Shown here: positions 6,877 through 17,347 of the stretch, piece by piece
How the letters are laid out: each line of letters starts with the position of its first letter
Position numbering within the stretch: position 1 is the first letter of the stretch
Assembly (NCBI GenBank): GCA_910586015.1
Contig: CAJUGJ010000001.1
Coordinates: 155,750 to 219,749 of the forward strand
DNA length: 64,000 nt
Direction: 5' to 3'
From: an uncultured Lachnospiraceae bacterium
Lineage (GTDB): Bacteria > Bacillota > Clostridia > Lachnospirales > Lachnospiraceae
Program-made: the position numbers and the translations under genes
The notes under the pieces: generated by a model
The model's database searches: none
What the model saw: only the letters and a program-made list of their open reading frames with translations
What the model was told of the DNA's origin: nothing

Positions 6877-9732
6877 TTAATCTGATACACTGATCGTTGT
6901 AGCAGTACCGGCTTTTACATTACCATTTAGGAGATCTTCTTTATTTTCACCTTTAAAATAAAACCCGTACACTTCCCTGCCAATATGAGCAGCATTTGCA
7001 GAAGCATAACCGTTTGGTATGACGATTGTAACACAAACTTCTGGATCTGAAAATGGTGCAAAGGAAGTAAACAGTGCATGACTTGGTCTTGTTAAGCTAA
7101 CCTGAGGAGTTCCTGTTTTTCCGGCAACTGTAACACCAAGATTTCCGTAAAGTCTATTTAAAGAATTGGCAGAGGTATTTACTACCCAATTCATTCCCTT
7201 TTGTACCGCATCCCATTGTTCAACAGAAAACATGGTAATCTCATTGTATACTTTTGGCTCTTGTTTAGAAATAATATTTCCATCTTTGTCAGTGATTTTA
7301 TCAATTAATGTAAAGTCATAACAAACTCCTTTTGAAGCTACAGTAGAAATATACTTTGAAATCTGTACTGGAGAAAAGTTATGATAGTATCCAATCATAG
7401 AACGAATAGCATCTCTATCAGAAATAGTTGGTGTACTCTCTGCTATTTCAATACCACTTATATCTCCTAATCCAAATAATTTGGCATACTCTGCTATTTT
7501 CCTAACGCCTTTTGAGTCTAAATATTTTCCATTTTCTAAAGACATTCGATAGGCAACATCATAGAAAAAGTAGTTACAAGAGTGCATTAATGCCTGTGAA
7601 ACATTAATACTTCCGTGACTTCCGGGATACTTCCAACATTTTGGAGGCGTTCCATCATCTACTAAAGTAAAGATACTCAGATCTCTGATTTGAGAGGTTG
7701 TTGTAATCATACTTTCACCAAAACCTGCCATAGATGTAAGAGGTTTAAAAGTAGAACCTGCTGGTGTCTGTTGATTTGCTGGGCGATTAATTAAAGGATG
7801 AGCTGCATCTTCTAAAAGTTTAGAATAATAGTCCCAATCAATTTTATTGGCAAGACGGTTATTATCATAAGATGGATACGTAACAAGTGCCTCTACACTT
7901 CCAGTCATTGGATTATTTGCTACGATGGAACCACTATATGGTTCTAATGCAAGTTGTCCGGGGGTAATTTCAAGATTTGTTAATTTCTCTCGAATAAATG
8001 AATAAGCACTCACTCTTCCATTTCTTAAATTGTTATAATCTTCTTCCTTATATTCTAACACACCTTGATCAAATAATAAAAGACAAATTTGAGTTCCAGA
8101 TAATCTTTGGGTAAATATAAGTGTACGATAGATCTTTTTTTCAAATTCCTTATCATCTAATAAATAATCAAATGTTTTTTCTAACATTCTTTCATAGTAT
8201 TCTACAGGAGTAAAAAATTCTGAACCTATTTCAAGAGCAGATAGATCAATCCAATTTTGTGTAATAGCATATTGTAGATACTGACTTAAACTAATTTTAT
8301 TATTTACATAATCTAAATACATTGGATCTGTTTTATTGACCGCTGAATCTATTACCAATCCAACTCCATTTTGTTTCATTGACTGGTAGACATAGTCGAG
8401 ATATTCTTCCATTTCCTCTCCTGCTGCCGAATTCGTCGTTGTACTGTTAGCTGCCATCAGTTTTTCAAGCTGATTAAAAATGGAATCTCTCTTTTCTTCA
8501 AAATAAGAATAAACCGTTCGCTCTAAGTCTGTTGCATCTGCCTGCTTAAATTGTGTAATATCTATAACATTATTCGAAATCAGGGCATTATAAACTTCAT
8601 AAATAGGAATCAAAATTCCTGAAGCTTTTGTTCCCTTTGTTCCATAATTATATCCATTATTTAATTTTGATAATAAAATCGCTGCTAAATTACGTTCTAA
8701 AATGTGATAGTAGGCAATCTGTTGTTCTCTGTCAATTGAAAGATAAATATTATATCCAGCAACGGGTTCTTTTTGAACAGATGTTTCAATAATTTTATTT
8801 GAATCATTAACTGTTAGTAATTCAACACCCTTTGTTCCAGATAAATATTCTTCCATAGATTTTTCAATTCCACTTTTTCCTACAACATCAGTGGATTTAT
8901 ATTTTTCTGTTCCTAATTGTTCATTATAAGTTTCTAGTTCTGTTGTATTAATCAACCCAGTATATCCAATGATATGAGCAAAATACTTTGCATCATTATA
9001 GACACGATATGTCTGTTGTTGTACTTCTACACCCGGAAGTTCAGACATATTTTCTTTAATAGCAGCAGCAGTTTCTGCTGTTACATTCGAAGTTAATGTA
9101 AATTGATCGTAAGCTTGTTCTTTTGGTTGTATCATCATTGTATAACGAATTGTCATAATCTTTAATATATCTTCAATCGAATAACTACCAGATATCTGAA
9201 ACATTCCAGTTCCATTGCGTAAAAAATCAAAAACTTCTTGTGCAGTTGCATTACGTTGTTCTTCCGTTAATTTATTAACGGAAGTAAGGCAATAGGCATT
9301 CTTTTTAAAACGTAATTCTGCATTTCCACTAACATTAAACGCCAATTCGCCATTTTCGTCTAAATAAATACAAAAATCTAATTCTAATTCATTTCCATAT
9401 CTTTCTAATAATTTTATCAAACGATACAACATTGCGTTTTTTTCTGCATTTGTTGTTAAAACTCCTGTATCGCTCATCACAACAGCATACTTTAATTCAT
9501 TATAAGCCAAAAGATTTCCATTTCGATCAAAGATCAGCCCACGTGTACTTTTAATATCCCGCTCCGCAGTGCTTTTATATTCTTCCTCCTCCGCAGCTGC
9601 AATTCCTTGTACAATCTGCATTTGAAATACCTGATAGATCAAAAGAACAAACAAAGTGACAAAAATCATTGCCAATGGAATCAGTCGGGATGAAAATAAT
9701 GCTTTCACCTTATCTAAAAATATATCAAACAA
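6877..9732 (-). CDS. mrdA: Class B penicillin-binding protein 2 with a long internal insertion
   Basis: A 951-residue elongation transpeptidase. One N-terminal membrane segment (about 14-36) precedes the PBP dimerisation domain and the transpeptidase domain with S660-T-F-K663, S718-C-N720 and K872-T-G. Most PBP2 proteins are about 600-720 residues. The excess is an insertion of roughly 230 residues between the start of the transpeptidase domain (LSIDREQQ, about 333) and GSIVANNPMTGSVEAL (about 600). Such insertions are known in clostridial PBP2. It sits between mreD and minC and presumably partners RodA. Confidence 0.92.
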   Translation of the reverse strand: MFDIFLDKVKALFSSRLIPLAMIFVTLFVLLIYQVFQMQIVQGIAAAEEEEYKSTAERDIKSTRGLIFDRNGNLLAYNELKYAVVMSDTGVLTTNAEKNAMLYRLIKLLERYGNELELDFCIYLDENGELAFNVSGNAELRFKKNAYCLTSVNKLTEEQRNATAQEVFDFLRNGTGMFQISGSYSIEDILKIMTIRYTMMIQPKEQAYDQFTLTSNVTAETAAAIKENMSELPGVEVQQQTYRVYNDAKYFAHIIGYTGLINTTELETYNEQLGTEKYKSTDVVGKSGIEKSMEEYLSGTKGVELLTVNDSNKIIETSVQKEPVAGYNIYLSIDREQQIAYYHILERNLAAILLSKLNNGYNYGTKGTKASGILIPIYEVYNALISNNVIDITQFKQADATDLERTVYSYFEEKRDSIFNQLEKLMAANSTTTNSAAGEEMEEYLDYVYQSMKQNGVGLVIDSAVNKTDPMYLDYVNNKISLSQYLQYAITQNWIDLSALEIGSEFFTPVEYYERMLEKTFDYLLDDKEFEKKIYRTLIFTQRLSGTQICLLLFDQGVLEYKEEDYNNLRNGRVSAYSFIREKLTNLEITPGQLALEPYSGSIVANNPMTGSVEALVTYPSYDNNRLANKIDWDYYSKLLEDAAHPLINRPANQQTPAGSTFKPLTSMAGFGESMITTTSQIRDLSIFTLVDDGTPPKCWKYPGSHGSINVSQALMHSCNYFFYDVAYRMSLENGKYLDSKGVRKIAEYAKLFGLGDISGIEIAESTPTISDRDAIRSMIGYYHNFSPVQISKYISTVASKGVCYDFTLIDKITDKDGNIISKQEPKVYNEITMFSVEQWDAVQKGMNWVVNTSANSLNRLYGNLGVTVAGKTGTPQVSLTRPSHALFTSFAPFSDPEVCVTIVIPNGYASANAAHIGREVYGFYFKGENKEDLLNGNVKAGTATTISVSD

Positions 9733-9735
9733 TGT

Positions 9736-10236
9736 TTATTCCTCCTTTTGTTCCAAGCGAAGCAAAAAATGATGTATACTATGATAAAACTTATATAATA
9801 CAATACCAACTGCCAATGTATATATAGTACGTGGCAGCATAATACGCCCTAAATAATATCCATAATCTAATCTTCCCCGCAGTAAAAAATTGATTACATA
9901 ATATAAATTATTATAGACAAATTCACTAAGTCCAATAAATACAATTGGCATGATGTAATCGTCTCTATCGTAGACTTTATTACTAAATCCAATCAGATAT
10001 CCAATCAATAAATAAAATGCTGCATATAGTCCTACAATGCTTCCTACATTACAGTCTAACAACAGTCCAGAAAACAATCCTGTCATCATTCCTGCCATCT
10101 GCCCACGGGTATATCCAGCCGCTACTACTAGAATAATTAAAACATCTGGAAAAACCCCAGCTAACTGCGGCAAAACGGTACTCTGAAGTAAATATCCCAT
10201 TACGATTCCTATTGCCGTTAGTATAATACGTATCAC
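9736..10236 (-). CDS. mreD: MreD, rod-shape-determining membrane protein
   Basis: A 166-residue polytopic protein with about five membrane helices and an early acidic turn (FPDVLIILVVAAG), typical of MreD in Firmicutes. The start is GTG at 10236, overlapping the mreC stop by 4 nt (GTGA), which indicates coupling. It is part of the elongasome scaffold with MreC, RodA and PBP2. Confidence 0.9.
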   Translation of the reverse strand: MIRIILTAIGIVMGYLLQSTVLPQLAGVFPDVLIILVVAAGYTRGQMAGMMTGLFSGLLLDCNVGSIVGLYAAFYLLIGYLIGFSNKVYDRDDYIMPIVFIGLSEFVYNNLYYVINFLLRGRLDYGYYLGRIMLPRTIYTLAVGIVLYKFYHSIHHFLLRLEQKEE

Positions 10237-11321
10237 GGTGTGTTTTCATCCCTGCTTTCTGAATTTAATAACGCATCCAACTGCTCTTTCAAAGCTATCT
10301 GATCTTCTTTTGATAATTTTGAAATCTGATTTAAAATAGAGGCTACTTTATTTTTTGAACTAAGACTAGAGTTTAATTGTTCTGAAACAGTTGCCCGATT
10401 CGTATCATTTAAACTAGCTGCCTGTTCTAAAATACGATCAGAAATATCTTTTTCGGATAATTCTTCTAATGGTTCTTTTAATTTAGTAATCACTAAAACT
10501 TCTTCTAAATGTTCAAAGTCTACTACGGGCGTAAGATACGCCCGTTTTGTCATATTGCTGGAATCTAATTCAATATTACTGATAAATCCAATGAGAATAC
10601 CCGGAAGATACTTATCGCTGATTAAAGAAGTAACCACTTCATAATTCTCATCAATCTTAGCATCTGTACTGATCGCTTCTACTAAAATATAGCCAGAATC
10701 TAATAATTTTAAATCTCCCTTAACATCACAAGTATCAGAAGTTTTTAAAAACATTCCACTGACATAACTTGCATCGTCAATAATAGAACGAACTCTTGCA
10801 TAATTTTTTCCTACTTCAATGACAATTCCACACAGTCCATTTCCGGCTAAAACATTCATATCTACTTCAATTCCATCGTTTGTTCCTTTATCAATCGTAA
10901 AGATATTATAATAGCTATTGGAATCTTTACTTGTAACATGAGCAGCAACTTTTGGATAGTCTGCATATTTTTCTCCAACTGAATATAATGCTCTTAAACT
11001 ATCCAATTCATACTGATCCTTTACTAAAGAGATATTGGATGCTTTTAAATTTTCTACTTCTTTTTCTAAGCGTTCTTTTTCGGAAGCTAACTGCTTTATA
11101 TCCTGAAACGCATCTAGTTTATCTGCAATATAATTACCTACTGTATTTAATCCCTTCTGCATAGGAGTGATAAGATTTCCTGCAAAGGTCTTAACTGGAT
11201 GAAATGCTTCTTTGTATCGAAAGGAAATAAAAATCAAAACAATACAAAGAACCAAACAGGTACGTAGAATAAATTTTGATGAAATTGATAATTTGGATAA
11301 TTTGGATGATCTTCTTTTCAT
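10233..11321 (-). CDS. mreC: MreC, rod-shape-determining protein
   Basis: A 362-residue MreC. It has a membrane segment at about 17-37, a coiled coil at about 66-110 (SEKERLEKEVENLKAS), then the two beta domains with GLCGIV and a conserved ARVRSIID stretch. The C-terminal tail beyond about residue 275 is longer and more charged than usual and helix-rich (many SSLSSKNK/LSKEDQ segments). It scaffolds PBP2 and MreD outside the membrane. Confidence 0.92.
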   Translation of the reverse strand: MKRRSSKLSKLSISSKFILRTCLVLCIVLIFISFRYKEAFHPVKTFAGNLITPMQKGLNTVGNYIADKLDAFQDIKQLASEKERLEKEVENLKASNISLVKDQYELDSLRALYSVGEKYADYPKVAAHVTSKDSNSYYNIFTIDKGTNDGIEVDMNVLAGNGLCGIVIEVGKNYARVRSIIDDASYVSGMFLKTSDTCDVKGDLKLLDSGYILVEAISTDAKIDENYEVVTSLISDKYLPGILIGFISNIELDSSNMTKRAYLTPVVDFEHLEEVLVITKLKEPLEELSEKDISDRILEQAASLNDTNRATVSEQLNSSLSSKNKVASILNQISKLSKEDQIALKEQLDALLNSESRDENTP

Positions 11322-11371
11322 AAATGCCGATGAAACCTCCTGCTTTTCCTATCGCTTTTATATCTTACTGT

Positions 11372-12400
11372 TTATGCACCATAGGAAGTTGGACGGATGG
11401 AAAACGCCAAAGAATCCAATTTACTGTTTTCAATAATTTTTCCTAACCCGTTGACTACTGTATTAGCTGCATCTTCGCATACATTAATCGTTAATTCCGT
11501 TTCTTGAGAAATCAGTTGATCTAAACATCTGATATTGGCAGAACCTCCAGTTAAATAAACTCCCGAATCAATAATATCAGAAGAAATTTCTGGTGGAGTT
11601 CTCTCTAGAATCACACGAATGGCATCTACAATAGAATGTAAATGTTCAGAAGTGGATTCATAGACAAAATTAGAATTAATTTCTTTTTCTGTTGGAAGAC
11701 CAGTAACAATATCACGCCCAAATACTTTTAACGTTTTTACTTCCTTTTCTGGAAGTGCTACAGAAAGCTCTTTTTTTATAACTTCCGCAGTTTTATTTCC
11801 AATAATTAAGTTATATTGTTTTTTAACATTTTGAATAATAGAATCATCAAATCGATTTCCGCCTATGGTAATTAATTTACTAAGTACAATTCCTCCTAAA
11901 GAAAGAATTGAAATTTCTGTAGTATCTGCACCAATATCAACAACCATAACACCATGTGCTGTTGTTACATCAAGTCCTGTTCCTAGTGCATCTGCAATTG
12001 GTTTTTCTACAATTCGTACCTTTTTTGTCTTTGCAATCGAACTAGAAACAAGATCAAAAAATGCTCTCTTTTCTACTTCTGTGATATCAGTTGGAGCAGC
12101 TACAATAAATTCTGCACCTGTCAATTTTCCATATTTTCTTGAAACAGTTTCTAAAGCAGCATTTAACAGTGCTAACATATTAGCAATATTCGCAATGACT
12201 CCATTTTTTACTGGAAAGTCCACATCAATATTTGATGGAGCTTTTCCGTACATTTCAAATGCCTCATCACCTATTGCAATAACACGATTTCCATCTGCAA
12301 TTGCAATAATATTCTTGGCATCAAATATAATTCCTTCATTCTTTTTATATATCTTCAGCATACTTGTACCGAAGTCAATTCCGAATACTTTTGCAGACAT
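11372..12400 (-). CDS. mreB: MreB/Mbl actin-like cytoskeletal protein
   Basis: A 342-residue actin-fold ATPase. Phosphate-1 loop FGIDFGTS, phosphate-2 loop VVDIGADTTE and the adenosine-binding YLTGGSANI are all present. The ATG at 12400 follows GGAGGGA and gives the family's usual N-terminus; an in-frame extension to 12460 has no such support. It directs insertion of new wall along the cell length. The next gene, mreC, starts 50 nt downstream. Confidence 0.95.
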   Translation of the reverse strand: MSAKVFGIDFGTSMLKIYKKNEGIIFDAKNIIAIADGNRVIAIGDEAFEMYGKAPSNIDVDFPVKNGVIANIANMLALLNAALETVSRKYGKLTGAEFIVAAPTDITEVEKRAFFDLVSSSIAKTKKVRIVEKPIADALGTGLDVTTAHGVMVVDIGADTTEISILSLGGIVLSKLITIGGNRFDDSIIQNVKKQYNLIIGNKTAEVIKKELSVALPEKEVKTLKVFGRDIVTGLPTEKEINSNFVYESTSEHLHSIVDAIRVILERTPPEISSDIIDSGVYLTGGSANIRCLDQLISQETELTINVCEDAANTVVNGLGKIIENSKLDSLAFSIRPTSYGA

Positions 12401-12443
12401 ATCTTCCCTCCACAAATTAATTAAAATTTTATTTTTTCTAACC

Positions 12444-13145
12444 TTAAAGAAGATATCCACTTTCTTTCAGGCTTATATATCGCTTGTCCCCAATAATGAT
12501 GTGATCTAATAAAGATATTCCAAGAAGTTCTCCAGATTCTTGAACTCGTTTTGTAATTAAGATATCCTCTCTGCTGGGAGAAGGATCGCCACTTGGATGA
12601 TTATGCAGTAAGATAAAATTGACTGCTTCTGCTTTTACTGCTTCCAAAAAAATTTCTCTGGGTGAGAGCATCGAGGAATTTACAGTGCCAATCGACAATG
12701 TAAGACTGCGAATTAATCTGGCTTTAGAATCTAAAAGTGCTAACATAACTTGTTCCCGATTTAAATGTCGCATTTGTTCCATATAATATTCAGCGATAAT
12801 TTTAGGGTGATTAAAACAAATTCCCTCCCGAAAGGAAGCACGGTGCAGCCGTTTGGACAGTTCTGCTATACAAAGTAACTGAATCGCCTTTACTCGTCCT
12901 ATTCCACGAATCTGCATCAATTCTTTCATTGTCATATGATATAAAGCCATTAATCCCTGACAGTGAACAGAATAGGTCAAAACACGGCTGGCCAACTCTA
13001 CACAGCGTTCTTTTCTTGTGCCTGTCCGAATAATCACAGCTAATAATTCAGCATCGGATAAGGCTTGTGCACCATATTGTTCAAATTTCTCATAAGGTCG
13101 TTCCGACTCCGGTAATTCCTTAATTGTGCGTTCTTTATATTCCAT
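12444..13145 (-). CDS. radC: RadC-family JAB/MPN-domain protein
   Basis: A 233-residue protein. The N-terminal helix-hairpin-helix-like region (QIRGIGRVKA, about 90-100) is followed by a JAB/MPN metalloprotease-like domain with HNHPSGDPSPS. The start at 13145 has AGGAG five to six bases upstream; the longer TTG start at 13169 is less likely. RadC proteins are commonly encoded just before mreB in Firmicutes. Their molecular function is unsettled despite the historic DNA-repair name. Confidence 0.9.
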   Translation of the reverse strand: MEYKERTIKELPESERPYEKFEQYGAQALSDAELLAVIIRTGTRKERCVELASRVLTYSVHCQGLMALYHMTMKELMQIRGIGRVKAIQLLCIAELSKRLHRASFREGICFNHPKIIAEYYMEQMRHLNREQVMLALLDSKARLIRSLTLSIGTVNSSMLSPREIFLEAVKAEAVNFILLHNHPSGDPSPSREDILITKRVQESGELLGISLLDHIIIGDKRYISLKESGYLL

Positions 13146-13340
13146 TTTTTCTCCTGCTCTTCTCTCCAAGAAGTCGGCAGACAGAGTTACCGGTATATCT
13201 GATTAGTTATACAATTTCTGTATTTTACCTACTAAATCAAGTATAATCTTACCACAAATCACGACTTTTGTATACATCTAATTGTGTTTAATTTTTCTTA
13301 AATTCTTTTAATCTTTAGACAAAATATTACTTGTTTTTTC

Positions 13341-14639
13341 CTAAAAACAGGCTTTTGGCAAATATCCTGCATCATATAATTTCTGTACAGACATTAAAAT
13401 TCCAAATTTTGCATGATACCAAGTAAGACCTCCTTGAAAATAGACTGCATAAGGAGGTTCTATTGGTGCGTCTGCCGATAACTCAATCGATGACCCCTGT
13501 ACAAATGCTCCTGCTGCCATAATTACTTGTGAATGATATCCCGGCATTGCCCACGGCTCTGGAACAACATAGCTGTCTACTGGAGCGGCTGCCTGAATCC
13601 CACGACAAAAGGCAATTATAGATTCTGGGTGATTTAAGGTGACAGCCTGAATAATATCATAACGTGGCTCGACTGCATTTGGAACAACAAAATATCCAAG
13701 TCGTTCATAGATATTAGCAGCAAAAATAGCACCTTTTAATGCACCAGATACAACCGTTGGAGCTAAAAATAACCCCTGATATAAAGGTTGATTTAAACCA
13801 AGTGTTGCCCCAATCTCTTTTCCTAATCCCGGAGCAGAGAGACGATATGCTGCATTCTCCACAAATTCTTTCTTGCCTGCAATATATCCTCCTGTCGGTG
13901 CAAGACCTCCTCCCGGATTTTTGATTAAAGATCCAACGACTAAATCTGCTCCCACATCGGTAGGCTCTATTGTTTGAACAAATTCACCATAACAATTATC
14001 TACCATACAGATAAGATCAGGCTTTATAGACCGAAGAAATGAGATCAATTCTCCAATTTGTTCAACAGAAAGAGTTGGTCTGGTTTGATATCCTTTCGAA
14101 CGCTGAATTGTGACTAATTTCGTATTTTTGTGAATGGCAGATCGTATTTTTTCATAATCAAAAGAACCATCCGAAAGAAGATCTACCTGTCGATACGTAA
14201 CCCCATATTCTTTTAAAGAACCTTTTGTAGGAGTAATTCCTATAACACTTTCCAATGTATCATAAGGCTTTCCAACGGGAGATAATAATTCATCACCTGG
14301 TCGAAGATTTCCAAAGAGTGCTACTGTCAGTGCATGAGTTCCACTCATAAGTTGTGGTCTGACTAGAGCATCTTCTGTATGAAAAATTTCTGCATATACT
14401 GCTTCTAGAGTATCTCTCCCTAAATCATTATATCCATATCCAGTAGTTGAGGCAAAGTGTATTTCACTGACCTTGTGTTTTCTCATTGCATTTAGTACTT
14501 TCATTTGGTTAAACTCGGCTGTTGTATCAATTAATTCAAAGCGTTCTTTTAATTCACGCTCTATTGAAAAGCAAAAATCAAGTACCTTCTTGTCAATACC
14601 AGATTGAAGGTACATTGAATAAAGATCCGTATTTTCCAT
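13341..14639 (-). CDS. PLP enzyme of the 'methionine gamma-lyase family / aluminium resistance' type
   Basis: A 432-residue fold-type I PLP-dependent enzyme of the Met_gamma_lyas-like (PF06838) family. The Schiff-base lysine is probably in VGSLIKNPGGG (about residue 240), and RPQLMSGTHAL is near residues 93-103. Family members are named methionine gamma-lyase or aluminium resistance protein, but substrates are poorly established. In Bacillus the gene lies near miaA, and here miaA is two genes upstream. A strong terminator separates it from the fucosidase, so it has its own promoter or receives read-through. Confidence 0.8.
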   Translation of the reverse strand: MENTDLYSMYLQSGIDKKVLDFCFSIERELKERFELIDTTAEFNQMKVLNAMRKHKVSEIHFASTTGYGYNDLGRDTLEAVYAEIFHTEDALVRPQLMSGTHALTVALFGNLRPGDELLSPVGKPYDTLESVIGITPTKGSLKEYGVTYRQVDLLSDGSFDYEKIRSAIHKNTKLVTIQRSKGYQTRPTLSVEQIGELISFLRSIKPDLICMVDNCYGEFVQTIEPTDVGADLVVGSLIKNPGGGLAPTGGYIAGKKEFVENAAYRLSAPGLGKEIGATLGLNQPLYQGLFLAPTVVSGALKGAIFAANIYERLGYFVVPNAVEPRYDIIQAVTLNHPESIIAFCRGIQAAAPVDSYVVPEPWAMPGYHSQVIMAAGAFVQGSSIELSADAPIEPPYAVYFQGGLTWYHAKFGILMSVQKLYDAGYLPKACF

Positions 14640-14840
14640 ACTATTCCCCGCTTTTTTTATTCCTTCTTTTCCAAAGGTGATATTAAAACTATAGACGTTT
14701 CCTGTTGGGTTGTCAAGTAGGAATCCGATTTCTACATATCGCCAAAAATCAAAAAGAAGAGCTATTCATTCTTCTGTAGATAACTTTGTATTGGTATGAA
14801 TTTTTCTGGATATTTAGTTTATTTATATCAGATAATGTTC

Positions 14841-14900
14841 TTAGATAAAAAGGAGCTGTCGCACTAAGAATGAAACATGCGACAGCTCCTTTTTATCTAA
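14841..14900. terminator. 23-bp perfect-stem bidirectional terminator
   Basis: Positions 14841-14863 pair without mismatch with 14878-14900. The stem core is AAAAAGGAGCTGTCGCA and its complement, with A/T runs at both feet. The fucosidase stop codon (14897-14899) lies inside the right arm. Confidence 0.9.
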
Positions 14901-16369
14901 TCAAGTTCAATTCGAAATACTACTGGATACTCACTATGTACAGTATTTGTTTTTAATTCTAATGCTTCCTTGGTTCGTGTCATTTGTACAGTTTCATCAA
15001 ATCCAAGAACTTTTACTCCTTTTATACACCCATGAAATACAGGAAGACTTGCAGCATCTTTTTCTCCTAATGAGTGAATTTTTACAAATCCGTCATCTGG
15101 ATAATGTAATACAATAGCATAGAGAACATGCCCCTTCATAGTAAACCGAATATCTTCGGAAGTAAACGTTTGCTCCTTTTGATCTGTAAATTGTCCTTCC
15201 TCTATTACACTTGGACCTTCGGCTGGTACTCGAAATAAAGTAGTATCATAAATTGCTTCACCATTTATTTTCATCCAATCTCCGATTTCCTGTAAAATCT
15301 GCAAATCCTCTTTTGCAAAACTTCCATCTGCTTTTGGTCCGACATTGAGTAAAAGTCTTCCGTTTTTACTTACAATATCTACTAAACTACATAGAATATC
15401 TTTTGCTTTTTTATAATTATTATGTTCTGTATAACACCAAGAATTTTTAGCGATTGCGGTATCACTTTGCCATAAATATGGCTTCCATTCCTTAAATTGT
15501 CCTCGTTCTATATCAATTACAGCAGTTCCAAATAAAAAGGCGTCATGTTTATAATTAATTACGGCACCACCCCATTGTCTAGCACGGTTATAATAATATG
15601 CTGCAAATTTTTTTAAATAAGGTTTAAAAGAAGTATGTTGGATCCACCAATCAAAGTAGATCATTTTAGGTTGATATTTATCTACAAGTTCACAACATCT
15701 TACTAGCCAGTCTTCTAAAAATTGTACCGATGGTTCTGGTTTACTAAAAAGATCATGGTGATCTTTTGGCTCTGGCATAGCTGGCCAATAAAAATCTCCT
15801 TCTTGTTGATCCTCTTTAATATCACTGTCAAATTCTCTTCCATGACCCATAAAAAACCAATGTTCTGCTCTGTGAGAAGAGGAGCCAAATTTCATTCCAA
15901 GCTTTTCTACTTCTACTTTTAGTTCTCCTAAAATGTCCCGCTTTGGCCCCATCTCAAAAGAATTCCATTTCGATAAAAAACTTTCATACATCTGAAATCC
16001 ATCATGATGTTCAGCTACTGGAATAACATATTGTGCTCCTGTATTTGAAAATAATTCTGCCCACGTTTTGGCATTAAATTGTTCTGCTCGAAACATAGAA
16101 ATAAAATCTTTATAGCCAAAGTCCTTATGTGCTCCATAGGTTTTAATATGATGTTCAAATTCCTGTGAACCCTGAATATACATATTTCTGGAGTACCATT
16201 CATTTCCAAAAGCAGGAACACTATAAACTCCCCAATGAATAAAAATACCGAATTTTAACCCCTGATACCAGTCTGGAACTTGATAATGACTTAAAGAATC
16301 CCAATTATCTTGATAAGTTCCTGTTTTAATCACATGTTCTATTTGTGATAAATATGTTTTCTTATCCAT
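14897..16369 (-). CDS. Alpha-L-fucosidase, glycoside hydrolase family 29
   Basis: A 490-residue GH29 enzyme. It has the characteristic FGIFIHWGVYSVPAFGNEWY opening, the VAEHHDGFQMY motif, and KMIYFDWWIQ, where the Asp is the likely nucleophile (about 241). LLLNVGPKADG follows at about 347. There is no signal peptide, so it should act inside the cell on imported fucosyl oligosaccharides. The C-terminal 100 residues resemble a small beta-sandwich. It is 22 nt downstream of miaA at the end of the mutS-mutL operon, with no sugar transporter nearby. Confidence 0.92.
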   Translation of the reverse strand: MDKKTYLSQIEHVIKTGTYQDNWDSLSHYQVPDWYQGLKFGIFIHWGVYSVPAFGNEWYSRNMYIQGSQEFEHHIKTYGAHKDFGYKDFISMFRAEQFNAKTWAELFSNTGAQYVIPVAEHHDGFQMYESFLSKWNSFEMGPKRDILGELKVEVEKLGMKFGSSSHRAEHWFFMGHGREFDSDIKEDQQEGDFYWPAMPEPKDHHDLFSKPEPSVQFLEDWLVRCCELVDKYQPKMIYFDWWIQHTSFKPYLKKFAAYYYNRARQWGGAVINYKHDAFLFGTAVIDIERGQFKEWKPYLWQSDTAIAKNSWCYTEHNNYKKAKDILCSLVDIVSKNGRLLLNVGPKADGSFAKEDLQILQEIGDWMKINGEAIYDTTLFRVPAEGPSVIEEGQFTDQKEQTFTSEDIRFTMKGHVLYAIVLHYPDDGFVKIHSLGEKDAASLPVFHGCIKGVKVLGFDETVQMTRTKEALELKTNTVHSEYPVVFRIELD

Positions 16370-16391
16370 ACTATTTTCCTTTCTTTTTTTT

Positions 16392-17336
16392 CTATTTAAG
16401 AATATTCTTTATATTTCGTAACATTTGTTCCAAAATAATAGAATCTTCTCCAAGTTTAGTACGATCTAGCCAGATCACATCTTTTTCTCTTTTAAACCAT
16501 GTCAGTTGTCGTTTCGCAAAATGTCTTGTACTACATTTTATCTGTTCTATCGCCTCTTCTAAACTACATTCTCCTTCTAAATAAGAATAGATTTCTTTAT
16601 AACCCAATCCCTGCATAGAAACAAGAGAGCGTTCATACCCTAATTCTTTTAAATGTATTACTTCTTCTATTAATCCATCTATTATCATCTGATCTACTCT
16701 TTGATTAATTCGATCATAGAGAATTTTTCTATCATCGGTTAAAACAAAATAAGCAAATCGATAAGGGGAAGCTTTTTGTCGTTCTACTTCATTATGCTTT
16801 GAAATTGGATTACCTGTTTGACTATAGTACTCCAAAGCACGAATTACCCGTTTGACATTATTGGGATGAATCGACTGTGCGGAGATTGGATCGATTTTTC
16901 TAAGTTTTTCATGCAGTGCCGGTTCTCCATGCTCTTTAGCAAAAGCAAGAAGTTCTTTCCGATAGTCTTCTTGTGCCTCTACCTTTGTAAAATCAATATC
17001 ATATAGTACTGCCTGAATATAAAAACCAGTTCCTCCTACTAATATCGGAATACTTCCCTTAGAATAAATTTCATCCATATACCGTTTGGCATACTCTTGA
17101 AAACGTACTACATGAAATTCATCTTTTGGATCAAATTCATCAATCAGATAGTGTGGAACATTTTGCATCTGTTTTTTAGTAATTTTTGCAGTTCCAATAT
17201 TCATATACCGATATACCTGCATAGAATCGGCAGAAATAATCGATCCATTTATTTTTTTTGCAAGTTCAATCGAAAGTTTGGTTTTTCCGACAGCAGTAGG
17301 ACCAGTAAGTATAATGAGTGGTTTTGGTTCAGACAT
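16392..17336 (-). CDS. miaA: tRNA dimethylallyltransferase MiaA
   Basis: A 314-residue enzyme that adds a dimethylallyl group to A37 of tRNAs reading UNN codons. The P-loop GPTAVGKTK is at residues 11-19, the DSMQVY motif at about 37-42, and the GGTGFY motif at about 101-106. It is 11 nt downstream of mutL, the mutL-miaA order common in bacteria. Length is normal. Confidence 0.96.
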   Translation of the reverse strand: MSEPKPLIILTGPTAVGKTKLSIELAKKINGSIISADSMQVYRYMNIGTAKITKKQMQNVPHYLIDEFDPKDEFHVVRFQEYAKRYMDEIYSKGSIPILVGGTGFYIQAVLYDIDFTKVEAQEDYRKELLAFAKEHGEPALHEKLRKIDPISAQSIHPNNVKRVIRALEYYSQTGNPISKHNEVERQKASPYRFAYFVLTDDRKILYDRINQRVDQMIIDGLIEEVIHLKELGYERSLVSMQGLGYKEIYSYLEGECSLEEAIEQIKCSTRHFAKRQLTWFKREKDVIWLDRTKLGEDSIILEQMLRNIKNILK

Positions 17337-17347
17337 AAATTCTCCTT

